10,578 nt of DNA from an uncultured Fusibacter sp. (GTDB lineage Bacteria > Bacillota > Clostridia > Peptostreptococcales > Acidaminobacteraceae), in the NCBI GenBank assembly GCA_937958285.1, contig CALFXQ010000350.1:1-10578 (forward strand), read 5' to 3'. The notes below the pieces were generated by a model that was not told the DNA's origin, did not search any database, and saw only the letters and a program-made list of their open reading frames with translations. Within the stretch, counting starts at the first letter, position 1. Every line of letters begins with the position of its first letter. Positions 1-6,096 of the stretch are shown here, one piece after another. The translations under genes were made by a program, and so were the position numbers.

Positions 1-98
1 GTTTTATTTAAAAAATATTCTTGAGTATGAATGAACACCATAAAGAGAACCGATAGACCACGTGCAATATCTAATGGAATTTGACGACTTAAATGCAT
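1..98 (-). CDS. Membrane acyltransferase-like protein, N-terminal fragment (runs off the window)
   Basis: The first 32 codons of a leftward gene are visible and the frame is open to the window edge. The peptide begins MHLSRQIPLDIARGLSVLFM and continues into VFIHTQEYFLNK. A basic start, then a D-I-x-RG-hydrophobic stretch and a His in the first membrane segment, resembles the N-terminus of multi-pass membrane acyltransferases of the heparan-alpha-glucosaminide N-acetyltransferase-like group (DUF1624/DUF418-like). In those, the first helix starts with an R-G-x-A/S-hydrophobic-H pattern. An AAAGGA ribosome site lies about 8 nt before the ATG, and a TATAAT box lies 47 nt upstream. The gene is divergent from the LysR-type regulator at 256, so it is a natural target of that regulator. 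The reading frame and start are well supported. The family rests on only 32 residues, and the substrate cannot be inferred. Confidence 0.6.
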   Translation of the reverse strand, partial: MHLSRQIPLDIARGLSVLFMVFIHTQEYFLNK

Positions 99-142
99 AA
101 GTAATTTCCTTTCGTTAACGCGCAATATGCTATTTTGTTAAT

Positions 143-215
143 GGTATTATACCTATTCCCTTCATCATTGAACAGCGCTCACTTGTGATAGGGGTATTGG
201 TTATACCAATACCCC
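143..215 (-). promoter_or_regulatory. Divergent promoter/operator region with two LysR-type dyads
   Basis: On the minus strand a perfect TATAAT (146-151) has a weak -35 (TGTTCA, 169-174) 17 bp upstream, giving an inferred start near 139 for the leftward gene. The -10 lies inside a small dyad, GGTAT-T-ATACC (143-153). A perfect inverted repeat, GGGGTATTGGT-TAT-ACCAATACCCC arms, spans 191-215 with a T-N11-A core (197/209). Its centre at 203 is about -64, the usual recognition-site position for LysR activators. The motifs at 147-160 and 201-214 match at 12 of 14 bases (TTATACC-N-A-T-N-CCC). Binding by the adjacent LysR protein is inferred from position and form. I could not assign a convincing promoter for lysR itself. 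Confidence 0.65.
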
Positions 216-255
216 CCCTTCTAGTAAAACCACTTGCCAAAACAGGAGTCATAGA

Positions 256-1215
256 ATGCTGAGAATAGAGCACTGCATATACTTTATTGAGGTGGCAAAA
301 ACCGGCTCTTTGTCAAAGGCGGCAATCAACTTACACCTGTCACAGCCACACCTCAGCCAGTGTATTAAGCAACTAGAAGCCATTGTGGGTGTTGACCTTC
401 TCATGCGAAGTCCAAAGGGCGTCGAACTTACAAGCGAGGGTCTATTGTGTCTTGAGCATGCAAAAAAGCTGGTCTTTGAAGCAGACCAACTCCTAACATG
501 GCCCCAGAGAACCACATCATTATACACCTTAAAAGTAGCAACTTTTAATGCCTATGCCCCCATAAACAGCTACTTCGAAGTGTCGATGCACGCTCAGGAT
601 TCTCAATCCCATCAGCTCTACGAGGTAAAAAATCACGAGGTGATCGACCAAATACTCTTTAAACGCGCAAATATTGGGGTCACTTATATTGAAGACTTTA
701 TCCTAGATGCGATGCAAGAAACATTTGAGAAAAACAAATTGGCATTTTACCCACTCACTCAAGAACCATTAAATGTGGCCATGAGTGTGCATCATCCCCT
801 CGCCCAGAAAAGTGAGATTTACGTTTCAGATATAATCCCTTATCCCCTTGCCTTTGAAGCCTATAAAAACCAAAGGCATGCCAAGGGACATATCCAACAC
901 CTGAATTCAGATGCCAAGCAGCATTACTTAAATGCGCTCAACCAATTTTTAAACAAGTTCAACATATTACAAATGGGCTTTGACAACAACAGAAGCTTGC
1001 TCTATTATTTGTCTAAGCATCACAGTGCAATTACCCTAGGTCAAAAGCGCTATAATCTCGATAATCCACTTCTTAAAAGTGGAGAAATACTCTATTTGCC
1101 TATATCTGATATGCCCTTTAAGTTGGTCACAGGCATTGTCTACAATAAAGGTAAAGGATGGTCTCCTATTGAGCGTGACTTTATTGAGATGTTAAAACGA
1201 CAAATCGAAATCTAA
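256..1215 (+). CDS. LysR-family transcriptional regulator
   Basis: This 319-residue protein has the usual LysR-family length. The winged helix-turn-helix is at about residues 1-60: the HTH has SLSKAAINLHLSQPHLSQCIKQ, written here as helix 2 around residues 18-28 and recognition helix 29-40, followed by LE...VGVDLLMRSPKGVELTSEG, the family's typical wing. The C-terminal 90-300 region should be the periplasmic-binding-protein-like effector domain. It is divergent and gives no clue to the ligand. The ATG is preceded by AGGAG with a 7 nt gap. It is transcribed away from a membrane acyltransferase-like gene and from a region with a LysR-type dyad, so it probably controls that gene and itself. Its base composition looks more AT-rich than the mutS-mutL end of the window. 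Family assignment is firm; target and effector are unknown. Confidence 0.92.
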   Translation: MLRIEHCIYFIEVAKTGSLSKAAINLHLSQPHLSQCIKQLEAIVGVDLLMRSPKGVELTSEGLLCLEHAKKLVFEADQLLTWPQRTTSLYTLKVATFNAYAPINSYFEVSMHAQDSQSHQLYEVKNHEVIDQILFKRANIGVTYIEDFILDAMQETFEKNKLAFYPLTQEPLNVAMSVHHPLAQKSEIYVSDIIPYPLAFEAYKNQRHAKGHIQHLNSDAKQHYLNALNQFLNKFNILQMGFDNNRSLLYYLSKHHSAITLGQKRYNLDNPLLKSGEILYLPISDMPFKLVTGIVYNKGKGWSPIERDFIEMLKRQIEI

Positions 1216-1221
1216 TAGCAT

Positions 1222-1254
1222 AAAAAAGCCCTAGGCAGCGATGCTTAGGGCTTT
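1222..1254 (-). terminator. Intrinsic terminator of the yneA-HD operon, overlapping the HD stop codon
   Basis: A 12-bp stem (1225-1236 with 1243-1254, one G-U pair) closes a 6-nt loop. On the minus strand it is followed by six T (1222-1227). The HD gene's stop codon (1231-1233) and last six sense codons lie within the hairpin. lysR stops 9 bp away on the other strand, but the T run on that side is short (CTTTAA), so any termination of lysR would be weaker. Confidence 0.85.
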
Positions 1255-1809
1255 AATGGCGCTATTATAGTGATACTCGAATACTTTTTTGATGGAAGTA
1301 TGCATTTTATGCCAACTTCTGCTAAGTTTTTCTGCGACAAACACGCGACTCTCTTGTTGGTTTAAGCCCCTTTGCTCTTGCGCATAGACGAGCAGACTTT
1401 CCCACTGATATATGTGTGCAAGGGCATCTGCATTGGCGACAATTCTCGCCTCAAGGGTAAGAGATGGCATTTTTTTGCTGCCCCGATGGGTTAGAATTGC
1501 ATTGGCCACGCGCTCGGCACGATCGTGTGGATAGCCAAGCCCTACTAGTATTGCTGAAGCCAGATGGGCTCCGTGAATATGGTGGTCTTCGTACAATGTA
1601 CAATCGACAATCGCCGCATAGTCGTGTAGAAGCGCTGCAAGTACAGCAATGTCTCGCTCTGCATTCATTTTTGTAGCCAGTAATTCGGTAAACTTGACGA
1701 CTTCAAGAATGTGATTGTCCCAAATCCCTGCACCAAATACATTGGCCGGCTGATAGCATGCCGCCTCTACCATCGCAGACACCTGATTGATAATTGGACT
1801 ATAGTTCAT
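1231..1809 (-). CDS. HD-domain phosphohydrolase of unknown substrate, second gene of the SOS operon
   Basis: This is a 192-residue soluble protein with the metal-binding HD superfamily pattern: His33 (DNHI), His62-Asp63 (ALLHDYA), the His-rich HHIHGAH at 76-82, His108 (THRG) and Asp128 (ANADALAH). These residues normally bind one or two divalent metals that hydrolyse phosphate esters or nucleotides. The substrate cannot be read from the sequence. I chose the ATG at 1809 because AGAGGTG sits 4 nt before it; the frame is open 21 codons further upstream, but that part overlaps yneA deeply and has no ribosome site. The start overlaps the yneA stop by 11 nt (1799-1809), so the two genes should be translationally coupled and both under LexA control. 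That the HD protein acts in the DNA-damage response is an inference from this arrangement. Confidence 0.85.
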   Translation of the reverse strand: MNYSPIINQVSAMVEAACYQPANVFGAGIWDNHILEVVKFTELLATKMNAERDIAVLAALLHDYAAIVDCTLYEDHHIHGAHLASAILVGLGYPHDRAERVANAILTHRGSKKMPSLTLEARIVANADALAHIYQWESLLVYAQEQRGLNQQESRVFVAEKLSRSWHKMHTSIKKVFEYHYNSAIKALSIAA

Positions 1810-2119
1810 AGGGCACCTCTTCTGGCAACATGAGAATCTGTCCCGGATGAATGGTACTACTAGACAAGGCATTTAATTGAGAAATCTCGAAGATAACTTC
1901 TCTTATATCTTGCTTTGGCGCTTGAATGCGCTTTGCAATTGCCCATAATGTATCGCCAGACTCTACTTGATACGCATATGTTTGTGGCTCGTTTAAGGCA
2001 TCTGCAGTTAAAGATCCCGACATACTTAAGTAGGACACAACAGCAAGCATGACGAGTAATGTTAGACCTGTAATACGACTAATAAACTTGCGACGATTAA
2101 AGATGACACGCTTTTTCAT
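1799..2119 (-). CDS. yneA: YneA-like SOS cell-division suppressor (LysM protein)
   Basis: This 106-residue protein has a basic N-terminus (MKKRVIFNRRKFISR), one membrane segment at about 16-33, and a LysM domain at 48-99 that starts YQVESGDTLWAIAKRI and ends with the typical HPGQILMLP. Size and layout match Bacillus YneA, a membrane-anchored protein made during DNA damage that delays division. LysM binds peptidoglycan, and the domain should lie outside the membrane. A near-ideal AAGGAGG is 6 nt before the ATG. The gene is divergent from lexA, as yneA is in Bacillus, with two LexA boxes on or next to its promoter. An HD-domain gene follows, where I recall Bacillus carrying the resolvase-like yneB. 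The functional name rests on domain layout and locus rather than close sequence identity. Confidence 0.88.
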   Translation of the reverse strand: MKKRVIFNRRKFISRITGLTLLVMLAVVSYLSMSGSLTADALNEPQTYAYQVESGDTLWAIAKRIQAPKQDIREVIFEISQLNALSSSTIHPGQILMLPEEVPYEL

Positions 2120-2141
2120 GTTGACCCTCCTTAAGTGTATC

Positions 2142-2153
2142 GAACACCTGTTC
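2142..2153. promoter_or_regulatory. LexA (SOS) box 1
   Basis: A perfect palindromic GAAC-ACCT-GTTC in the context CGAAC...GTTCT matches the Gram-positive LexA (Cheo) box. It lies immediately downstream of the inferred yneA start site (about 2156), upstream of the ribosome site, so bound LexA would block yneA initiation or early elongation. Confidence 0.93.
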
Positions 2154-2162
2154 TGTGTTTTT

Positions 2163-2191
2163 ATTATAAGCGAACAAATGTTCTGTGTAAA
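2163..2191 (-). promoter_or_regulatory. yneA promoter
   Basis: On the minus strand, TTTACA (2186-2191) and a perfect TATAAT (2163-2168) are separated by exactly 17 bp. LexA box 2 sits in the spacer, so this strong vegetative promoter should be shut until LexA is cleaved. Predicted transcription starts near 2156. Confidence 0.88.
2172..2183. promoter_or_regulatory. LexA (SOS) box 2
   Basis: A perfect palindromic GAAC-AAAT-GTTC, preceded by C and followed by T. It occupies the spacer between the -35 and -10 of the yneA promoter, the classical position for repression by steric block. It also lies upstream of the lexA promoter. Confidence 0.93.
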
Positions 2192-2202
2192 GAGAAAATA
2201 GC

Positions 2203-2214
2203 GAACTTATGTTT
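2203..2214. promoter_or_regulatory. LexA (SOS) box 3, one mismatch
   Basis: GAAC-TTAT-GTTT differs from the palindrome at the last base of the right half-site. It abuts or overlaps the lexA -35 hexamer, which fits lexA autorepression, and lies 12 bp upstream of the yneA -35. Its single mismatch suggests weaker binding than boxes 1 and 2. Confidence 0.8.
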
Positions 2215-2240
2215 GATTTTTTTATAGAACATGCTATAAT
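2212..2240 (+). promoter_or_regulatory. lexA promoter
   Basis: A perfect TATAAT lies at 2235-2240. The -35 is imperfect: TTTGAT at 2212-2217 with a 17-bp spacer, or TTGATT one base later with a 16-bp spacer. LexA box 3 covers the -35. Expected start is near 2247, giving a leader of about 20 nt that holds the ribosome site GAGGTG before the ATG at 2268. Confidence 0.82.
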
Positions 2241-2267
2241 TAAGTAAAATTAAGGATGAGGTGACTT

Positions 2268-2933
2268 ATGGCTTCTGGACTAACTGATAAGCAATTAGAG
2301 ATTTTGGCATTCATAGAAAAAGAAGTCGCGCGCATTGGTTATCCACCTGCTGTTCGCGAAATATGCGAAGCAGTTGGGCTACAATCCACATCTACAGTGC
2401 ACGGACACCTGCAGCGTCTCGAAAGAAAAGGGTATATTCGCCGCGACCAAACAAAGCCAAGAGCGATAGAAATTGTCGTCCCATCAGGACTTGTCGAAAA
2501 CCATCGTACAATTGAGTATCCGCCTACTACTGGCGTTGTCATTGAGTTCCCCAAACAAGAAATTGCTACAATACCCATTATTGGTAAGGTCACTGCGGGT
2601 CAACCCATCCTCGCCTTAGAAGAATACGAACATACTTTCCCAGTTCCTATAGAGTTTGTCGACGGTCCCCCCCACTTTATGCTTCGCGTTTCAGGCGATA
2701 GCATGATCGAAGCGGGTATACTAAACAACGACTATGTATTAGTGCGCCAGCAAAACACTGCAAAAAATGGCGATATGGTGGTTGCAATGATCGACGACGA
2801 AGCTACAGTTAAAACCTTCTACAAAGAAGTAGATTGTTTTAGATTACAACCAGAAAACGCAGCACTTAACCCCATTTACACAGATCATGTTACAATTTTA
2901 GGCCTTGTTAAGGGCGTCTTCAGAAAAATGTAA
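2268..2933 (+). CDS. lexA: LexA, SOS transcriptional repressor (self-cleaving)
   Basis: This 221-residue protein has both LexA domains. The N-terminal winged helix (about 1-68) shows GYPPAVREI, the recognition segment STSTVHGHLQRLERKGYI and TKPRAIEIV. The C-terminal S24 peptidase fold has the cleavage bond Ala110-Gly111 (KVTAGQPILA), nucleophile Ser145 (VSGDSM) and general-base Lys182 (EATVKTF). RecA filaments on damaged DNA trigger cleavage and open the SOS genes. The linker between the domains appears some 16 residues longer than in Bacillus LexA (about 205 aa), mainly around residues 72-100. GAGGTG precedes the ATG by 4-5 nt. It is divergent from yneA and should repress both sides through the three boxes between them. 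It ends at a strong hairpin shared with the convergent membrane-protein gene. Confidence 0.98.
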   Translation: MASGLTDKQLEILAFIEKEVARIGYPPAVREICEAVGLQSTSTVHGHLQRLERKGYIRRDQTKPRAIEIVVPSGLVENHRTIEYPPTTGVVIEFPKQEIATIPIIGKVTAGQPILALEEYEHTFPVPIEFVDGPPHFMLRVSGDSMIEAGILNNDYVLVRQQNTAKNGDMVVAMIDDEATVKTFYKEVDCFRLQPENAALNPIYTDHVTILGLVKGVFRKM

Positions 2934-2934
2934 T

Positions 2935-2979
2935 AAAACCTCAAGCCGATTCTTTTACAGAATTGGTTTGAGGTTTTTT
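2935..2979 (+). terminator. Intrinsic terminator of lexA, probably bidirectional
   Basis: An 18-bp stem (2935-2952 with 2960-2977, two G-U pairs on the plus strand) has a 7-nt loop (TTTTACA) and ends in six T (2974-2979), starting one base after the lexA stop. On the minus strand the same hairpin is followed by TTTTATTA, so it probably also ends the convergent gene whose stop codon is at 2978-2980. Confidence 0.93.
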
Positions 2980-3946
2980 ATTGTAGCGTTTGAACGCGGT
3001 CGATAAACTGAAGCAATGTTTCGCTAGGTGCATCGAGGTGTCCCGTCCACTGTAGTGGCTGAGAAATGACCTCAATTGAAGTTAAGAGGTAGAAGGCATT
3101 ATATCCTATGGCAATGCTCCCATAGTGCTTATATTGGGGATTATATAGCGTCTCGCGTAGGCTTTGGCTAACCTTCTCCATGCTTTCAATCACAAAAGCA
3201 TAATAGGGCTGACTCCCCCCTTCGACAGAAGCCCCATAGCGCTCAAAGAATTGAAGCGCAGCCTCATCGTTCACAAGAACCGCCTGAATATTCGCTATAA
3301 GGGTCGAAATAAATGCGTCTGTGGCTGTAAAGACAATGGCCCGCGAAGAATATGCCCCCTCACTTTCCATAAAGGTATGTGAACGCACGCGCTTTATTAC
3401 CTCTTCAGTGACACTTTGAGACACTTGCTCAGCTAACTTCGGCATGAGATGTCGCATTAACACCTGAAGGTCATTAGACATTGTAGAATCCATCTTCTCT
3501 ATGCCTAAAGTATCTCTCATATATGCCTCAACTGCATCCCATTTCACCACAGAATAATCTGCTTTAAAAGGCAATTTAAAGACCAATTTGTTGGCATCTG
3601 CATAGGACTCAAGGCGCAGCACAATGCCATCGGCTTCAAATTCAGATAAAAGCGCAAGTTGGCCAACTGCTTTAGATCGCTTATATTGCCCATCGATTTT
3701 AAAGTCAATTTGCTTAAGTGGCACGCGCATAATTGGCGCGACAATAGGTGATTGAGCACGATATTGACCCGTGCTTTCAAAGCTGATGTCATTTCTAAAC
3801 TGGTTGACGATCCATAGACGCACCAATACCCCCCTTACAGTAAAGGGGTTGAAAAACACCACTACAGCCATAATTGCCAACAGAGTTAAAAGTGCTGCGC
3901 CACTGTGCAGCACTTTCTTGTGTATTAATGAATTAAGTTGCTTCAT
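2978..3946 (-). CDS. Unrecognised single-pass membrane protein with large extracytoplasmic domain
   Basis: I do not recognise this 322-residue protein. A short basic N-terminus is followed by one hydrophobic segment (about 14-33, with an FFNPF end) and then about 285 residues without another clear membrane helix. There are no cysteines at all, which suits an exported domain. The stretch at 60-130 has alternating hydrophobic/polar residues suggestive of beta strands; the part at 140-195 looks helical and charged. No catalytic motif stands out. Lone membrane-anchored Firmicute proteins of this size include sporulation and cell-envelope factors such as YunB, but I see no convincing match to that family. 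AAGGAAA lies shortly before the ATG. The gene follows the B3/B4 gene by 65 nt on the same strand, with no terminator between, so co-transcription is possible. It converges on lexA. Confidence 0.8.
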   Translation of the reverse strand: MKQLNSLIHKKVLHSGAALLTLLAIMAVVVFFNPFTVRGVLVRLWIVNQFRNDISFESTGQYRAQSPIVAPIMRVPLKQIDFKIDGQYKRSKAVGQLALLSEFEADGIVLRLESYADANKLVFKLPFKADYSVVKWDAVEAYMRDTLGIEKMDSTMSNDLQVLMRHLMPKLAEQVSQSVTEEVIKRVRSHTFMESEGAYSSRAIVFTATDAFISTLIANIQAVLVNDEAALQFFERYGASVEGGSQPYYAFVIESMEKVSQSLRETLYNPQYKHYGSIAIGYNAFYLLTSIEVISQPLQWTGHLDAPSETLLQFIDRVQTLQ

Positions 3947-4011
3947 TATTTTCCTTTACCCGACAGCTTAATTTCGCCTTTATTCATGTAAGCCTACCCT
4001 GTCGCCAGTTG

Positions 4012-4719
4012 TTATTTCTCCCTTATATATACCATTTTATCGACACTTTTAACAAGATTAATGGCATAAGAGACAACGGCATCCCTTGAGATTGTGGGGT
4101 CTAAAAGAAAGACAATCATCTGTATAAACTGGGTTTCACCTTTAATACCACTGCGATTGCTGTCGGAAGTGGTAGACCCAAATGGACCGAGTTGGTCTCT
4201 GCTGACAATTAGACCATCGATATTTATGGGATTGCCAGATAAGCTGATAAAAGACTCACCTGGCCGACCAGCATCAACTGTGACGAGATTGCCCGAAAGG
4301 CAAGCGCGGTCAACTGCCCCCACAGGACATTGAAAGCCCAGTGAGATCAAGTTTGCAAGATCTACAAAGGGAGCGCCTTGACCGCTGTAAAAGGGAAACC
4401 CTTCATTGTCTAAATAGCGCCTTAAAAGCTTTTCGCATGACAGGCGATATTTTGTAGGATCCTTGCCCAGGGCGCGATAGGCCTTGCGGCCCGCTTGAAT
4501 GGCAGGCATTTGACTGATTTTCTCTTTTGAGTAACCTAGGGCCCTAAAACTTTGGCTTAGTCCTTGTTCTGCCTCGACGACAGCTTCGTGGGGTATGTCC
4601 GTTGACGGCCAAAGCTGGTGTGCTGGCGCGCTGAGGTCGATTTCGAGGGTGACCAAGCGCAGCTGTGGCAGGGCTAATTTTAGGGTGTCGCTTATGGAGA
4701 CTTCAAATTGTAGAGGCAT
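4012..4719 (-). CDS. B3/B4 domain protein (PheRS-editing-like)
   Basis: This 235-residue protein carries a B3/B4 domain, the fold that hydrolyses mischarged Tyr-tRNA(Phe) in the PheRS beta subunit, here free-standing. Signature stretches are AGRKAYRALGKDPTKYRLS (76-94), PFVDLANLISLGFQCPVGAVD (starting at 117; conserved N-x-I/V-S-L pattern) and LGPFGSTTSDSNR (177-189). The C-terminal part (190-235) resembles the usual B3/B4 tail. Stand-alone members are common in Firmicutes, but their substrate is mostly unproven; tRNA deacylation or binding is the family-based guess. The start at 4719 has GGTGGA close upstream and overlaps the end of the preceding PLP-enzyme gene by 17 nt, which points to coupled translation. 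The protein has no signal peptide and should be cytosolic. Confidence 0.85.
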   Translation of the reverse strand: MPLQFEVSISDTLKLALPQLRLVTLEIDLSAPAHQLWPSTDIPHEAVVEAEQGLSQSFRALGYSKEKISQMPAIQAGRKAYRALGKDPTKYRLSCEKLLRRYLDNEGFPFYSGQGAPFVDLANLISLGFQCPVGAVDRACLSGNLVTVDAGRPGESFISLSGNPINIDGLIVSRDQLGPFGSTTSDSNRSGIKGETQFIQMIVFLLDPTISRDAVVSYAINLVKSVDKMVYIREK

Positions 4720-5977
4720 CTTCCACCGCCTGATATGCTAACATCGCACCGAGTTTGGCGTGATCGTAGGTGAGTCCACCCTGAAAAAACACCGCATAGG
4801 GTTCGCGCATGGGTGCATCGGCGCTAAGCTCAATGGAGGACCCCTGAACAAAGGCTCCAGCTGCCATGATCACCTGGTGTTGGTAGCCCGGCATATCCCA
4901 GGGATATGGGGTCACGTGGGCATCTACTGGAGCAGCCGCCTGTATAGCTTTGCAAAATGCCACTACACGCGCTTCTGTGCCCAGTTTAATGGCCTGAATA
5001 ATATCGCTTCTCGAGGCATCCCATTTGGGTTTAACGTCGTATCCTGCATCCTCAAAGAGCTTGGCCGTAAAAATCGCCCCTTTAATGGCACCAGCCACCA
5101 CCTCGGGCGCTAAAAACAAGCCCTGTAGCACAGTTCTAGTTTGGCCAAAGGTAAGGCCACATTCCTTGCCAATGCCCGGTGTAGTGAGTTTGTGCGCACA
5201 AAGGTCTATCACTTTTTTACTGCCTACCAAATAACCACCAGTAAGCGCTAAGCCACCACCTGGGTTTTTTATCAACGAACCCGCACACAAATCGGCGCCC
5301 ACTTCGATGGGTTCGCGCTGCTCAATAAACTCGCCATAACAGTTATCGACCATAATCAGGGTTTGTGGACTTGCTGCTCTTACATCGGCAATGGCCGTCT
5401 CTATGGCCTCGATGGTCAGTGAGGGCCTAAAAGCATAGCCGCTAGAGCGCTGTATGTATACTAGTTTAACGGGCATGCCATCTGCGGCCCTTTTTACTAA
5501 TAGATCGCGCACCAAATCTAATTGAATGGCGCCTGCATCGTCTAATTCGATGCCCTGATAAGTGACCCCAATTTCCATAAGCGACGAGCCATTGGGGCCG
5601 TTGAGGCCAATGGTCTCAAGCAGTGTATCGTATGGCGCTCCCGTAACGGAAAGCATATGGTCTTTTGGTCTTAATATACCGGTGAGTCCAACGGTTAGCG
5701 CGTGTGTGCCATTGACCAATTGGGGTCTTACTATGGCATCTTCTGCCTTAAAGATTTCTGCGTATATGGCCTCGGTCTTTTCACGACCTTCGTCGTTATA
5801 GCCGTACCCGGTCATCCAACTAAAATGGCGATCCGAAAGGCCATGAACTTGCATTGCACTGAGTACTTTGTAAAAGTTGAAGCGCTTAATTTGCTCAAGT
5901 TCTGAAAATCTATGCGCGAGCTGTGCCTCAATTAAATCCGCCTTTGCCAAAGTTTCGGGTTTTAGTCCTGGAAACAT
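4703..5977 (-). CDS. Methionine gamma-lyase family / 'aluminium resistance' PLP enzyme (YnbB-like)
   Basis: This 424-residue cytosolic protein belongs to the fold-type I PLP enzymes of the Met_gamma_lyase (aluminium resistance, YnbB) family. Key stretches are VDNCYGEF (210-217, Asp211 expected to hold the PLP pyridine nitrogen), GADLCAGSLIKNPGGG (227-242, Lys237 the likely PLP Schiff-base lysine), YGYNDEGREK (58-67) and the N-terminal FNFYKVLSAM. Such enzymes are expected to act on sulphur amino acids, but the true substrate of this branch is not established, and the 'aluminium resistance' name comes from an old phenotype. A copy next to hfq is typical of Firmicutes. AGAGGT lies close before the ATG. 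A terminator separates it from hfq, so it should have its own promoter in 5978-6048; I found no convincing one. The next gene overlaps its end. Confidence 0.9.
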   Translation of the reverse strand: MFPGLKPETLAKADLIEAQLAHRFSELEQIKRFNFYKVLSAMQVHGLSDRHFSWMTGYGYNDEGREKTEAIYAEIFKAEDAIVRPQLVNGTHALTVGLTGILRPKDHMLSVTGAPYDTLLETIGLNGPNGSSLMEIGVTYQGIELDDAGAIQLDLVRDLLVKRAADGMPVKLVYIQRSSGYAFRPSLTIEAIETAIADVRAASPQTLIMVDNCYGEFIEQREPIEVGADLCAGSLIKNPGGGLALTGGYLVGSKKVIDLCAHKLTTPGIGKECGLTFGQTRTVLQGLFLAPEVVAGAIKGAIFTAKLFEDAGYDVKPKWDASRSDIIQAIKLGTEARVVAFCKAIQAAAPVDAHVTPYPWDMPGYQHQVIMAAGAFVQGSSIELSADAPMREPYAVFFQGGLTYDHAKLGAMLAYQAVEDASTI

Positions 5978-5992
5978 ATCTACCTCTTTTAT

Positions 5993-6006
5993 AAACGATC
6001 TCGTTT
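5993..6006. repeat. Small inverted repeat upstream of the PLP-enzyme gene
   Basis: AAACGA-TC-TCGTTT is a perfect 6+2+6 palindrome, 16-29 nt upstream of the ATG at 5977 and just ahead of its ribosome site. It could be a repressor operator or chance; its loop is too small for a stable hairpin. Confidence 0.35.
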
Positions 6007-6048
6007 TGATGTGTTTAACAATTTTTAAAAGTGATGTAGAGCTACAAT

Positions 6049-6081
6049 TGAAAAATCAGCTGCACCTAGGGGCAACTGATT
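6049..6081 (-). terminator. Intrinsic terminator of the mutS-mutL-miaA-hfq operon
   Basis: On the minus strand, AATCAGTTGC and GCAGCTGATT pair as a 10-bp stem with one G-U (6054-6063 with 6072-6081), around an 8-nt loop. The stem runs into five T in a row. It begins 15 nt after the hfq stop, so it ends the operon and separates it from the PLP-enzyme gene. Confidence 0.88.
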
Positions 6082-6096
6082 CTCGGATCACATTGA

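Noticed and set aside
3961..4004. Inverted repeat CGACAG/CTGTCG with inner GCTTA/TAAGC, between the B3/B4 and membrane-protein genes
   Set aside because: The stem halves are separated by an asymmetric bulge and a long loop, and no T run follows on either strand, so it is not an intrinsic terminator. It could be a weak RNA structure, but there is no support for a function.
5978..6048. T-box or S-box riboswitch upstream of the methionine-gamma-lyase-family gene
   Set aside because: Only about 70 nt separate the hfq terminator from the gene, with no T-box sequence, no second terminator and no SAM-riboswitch helices.
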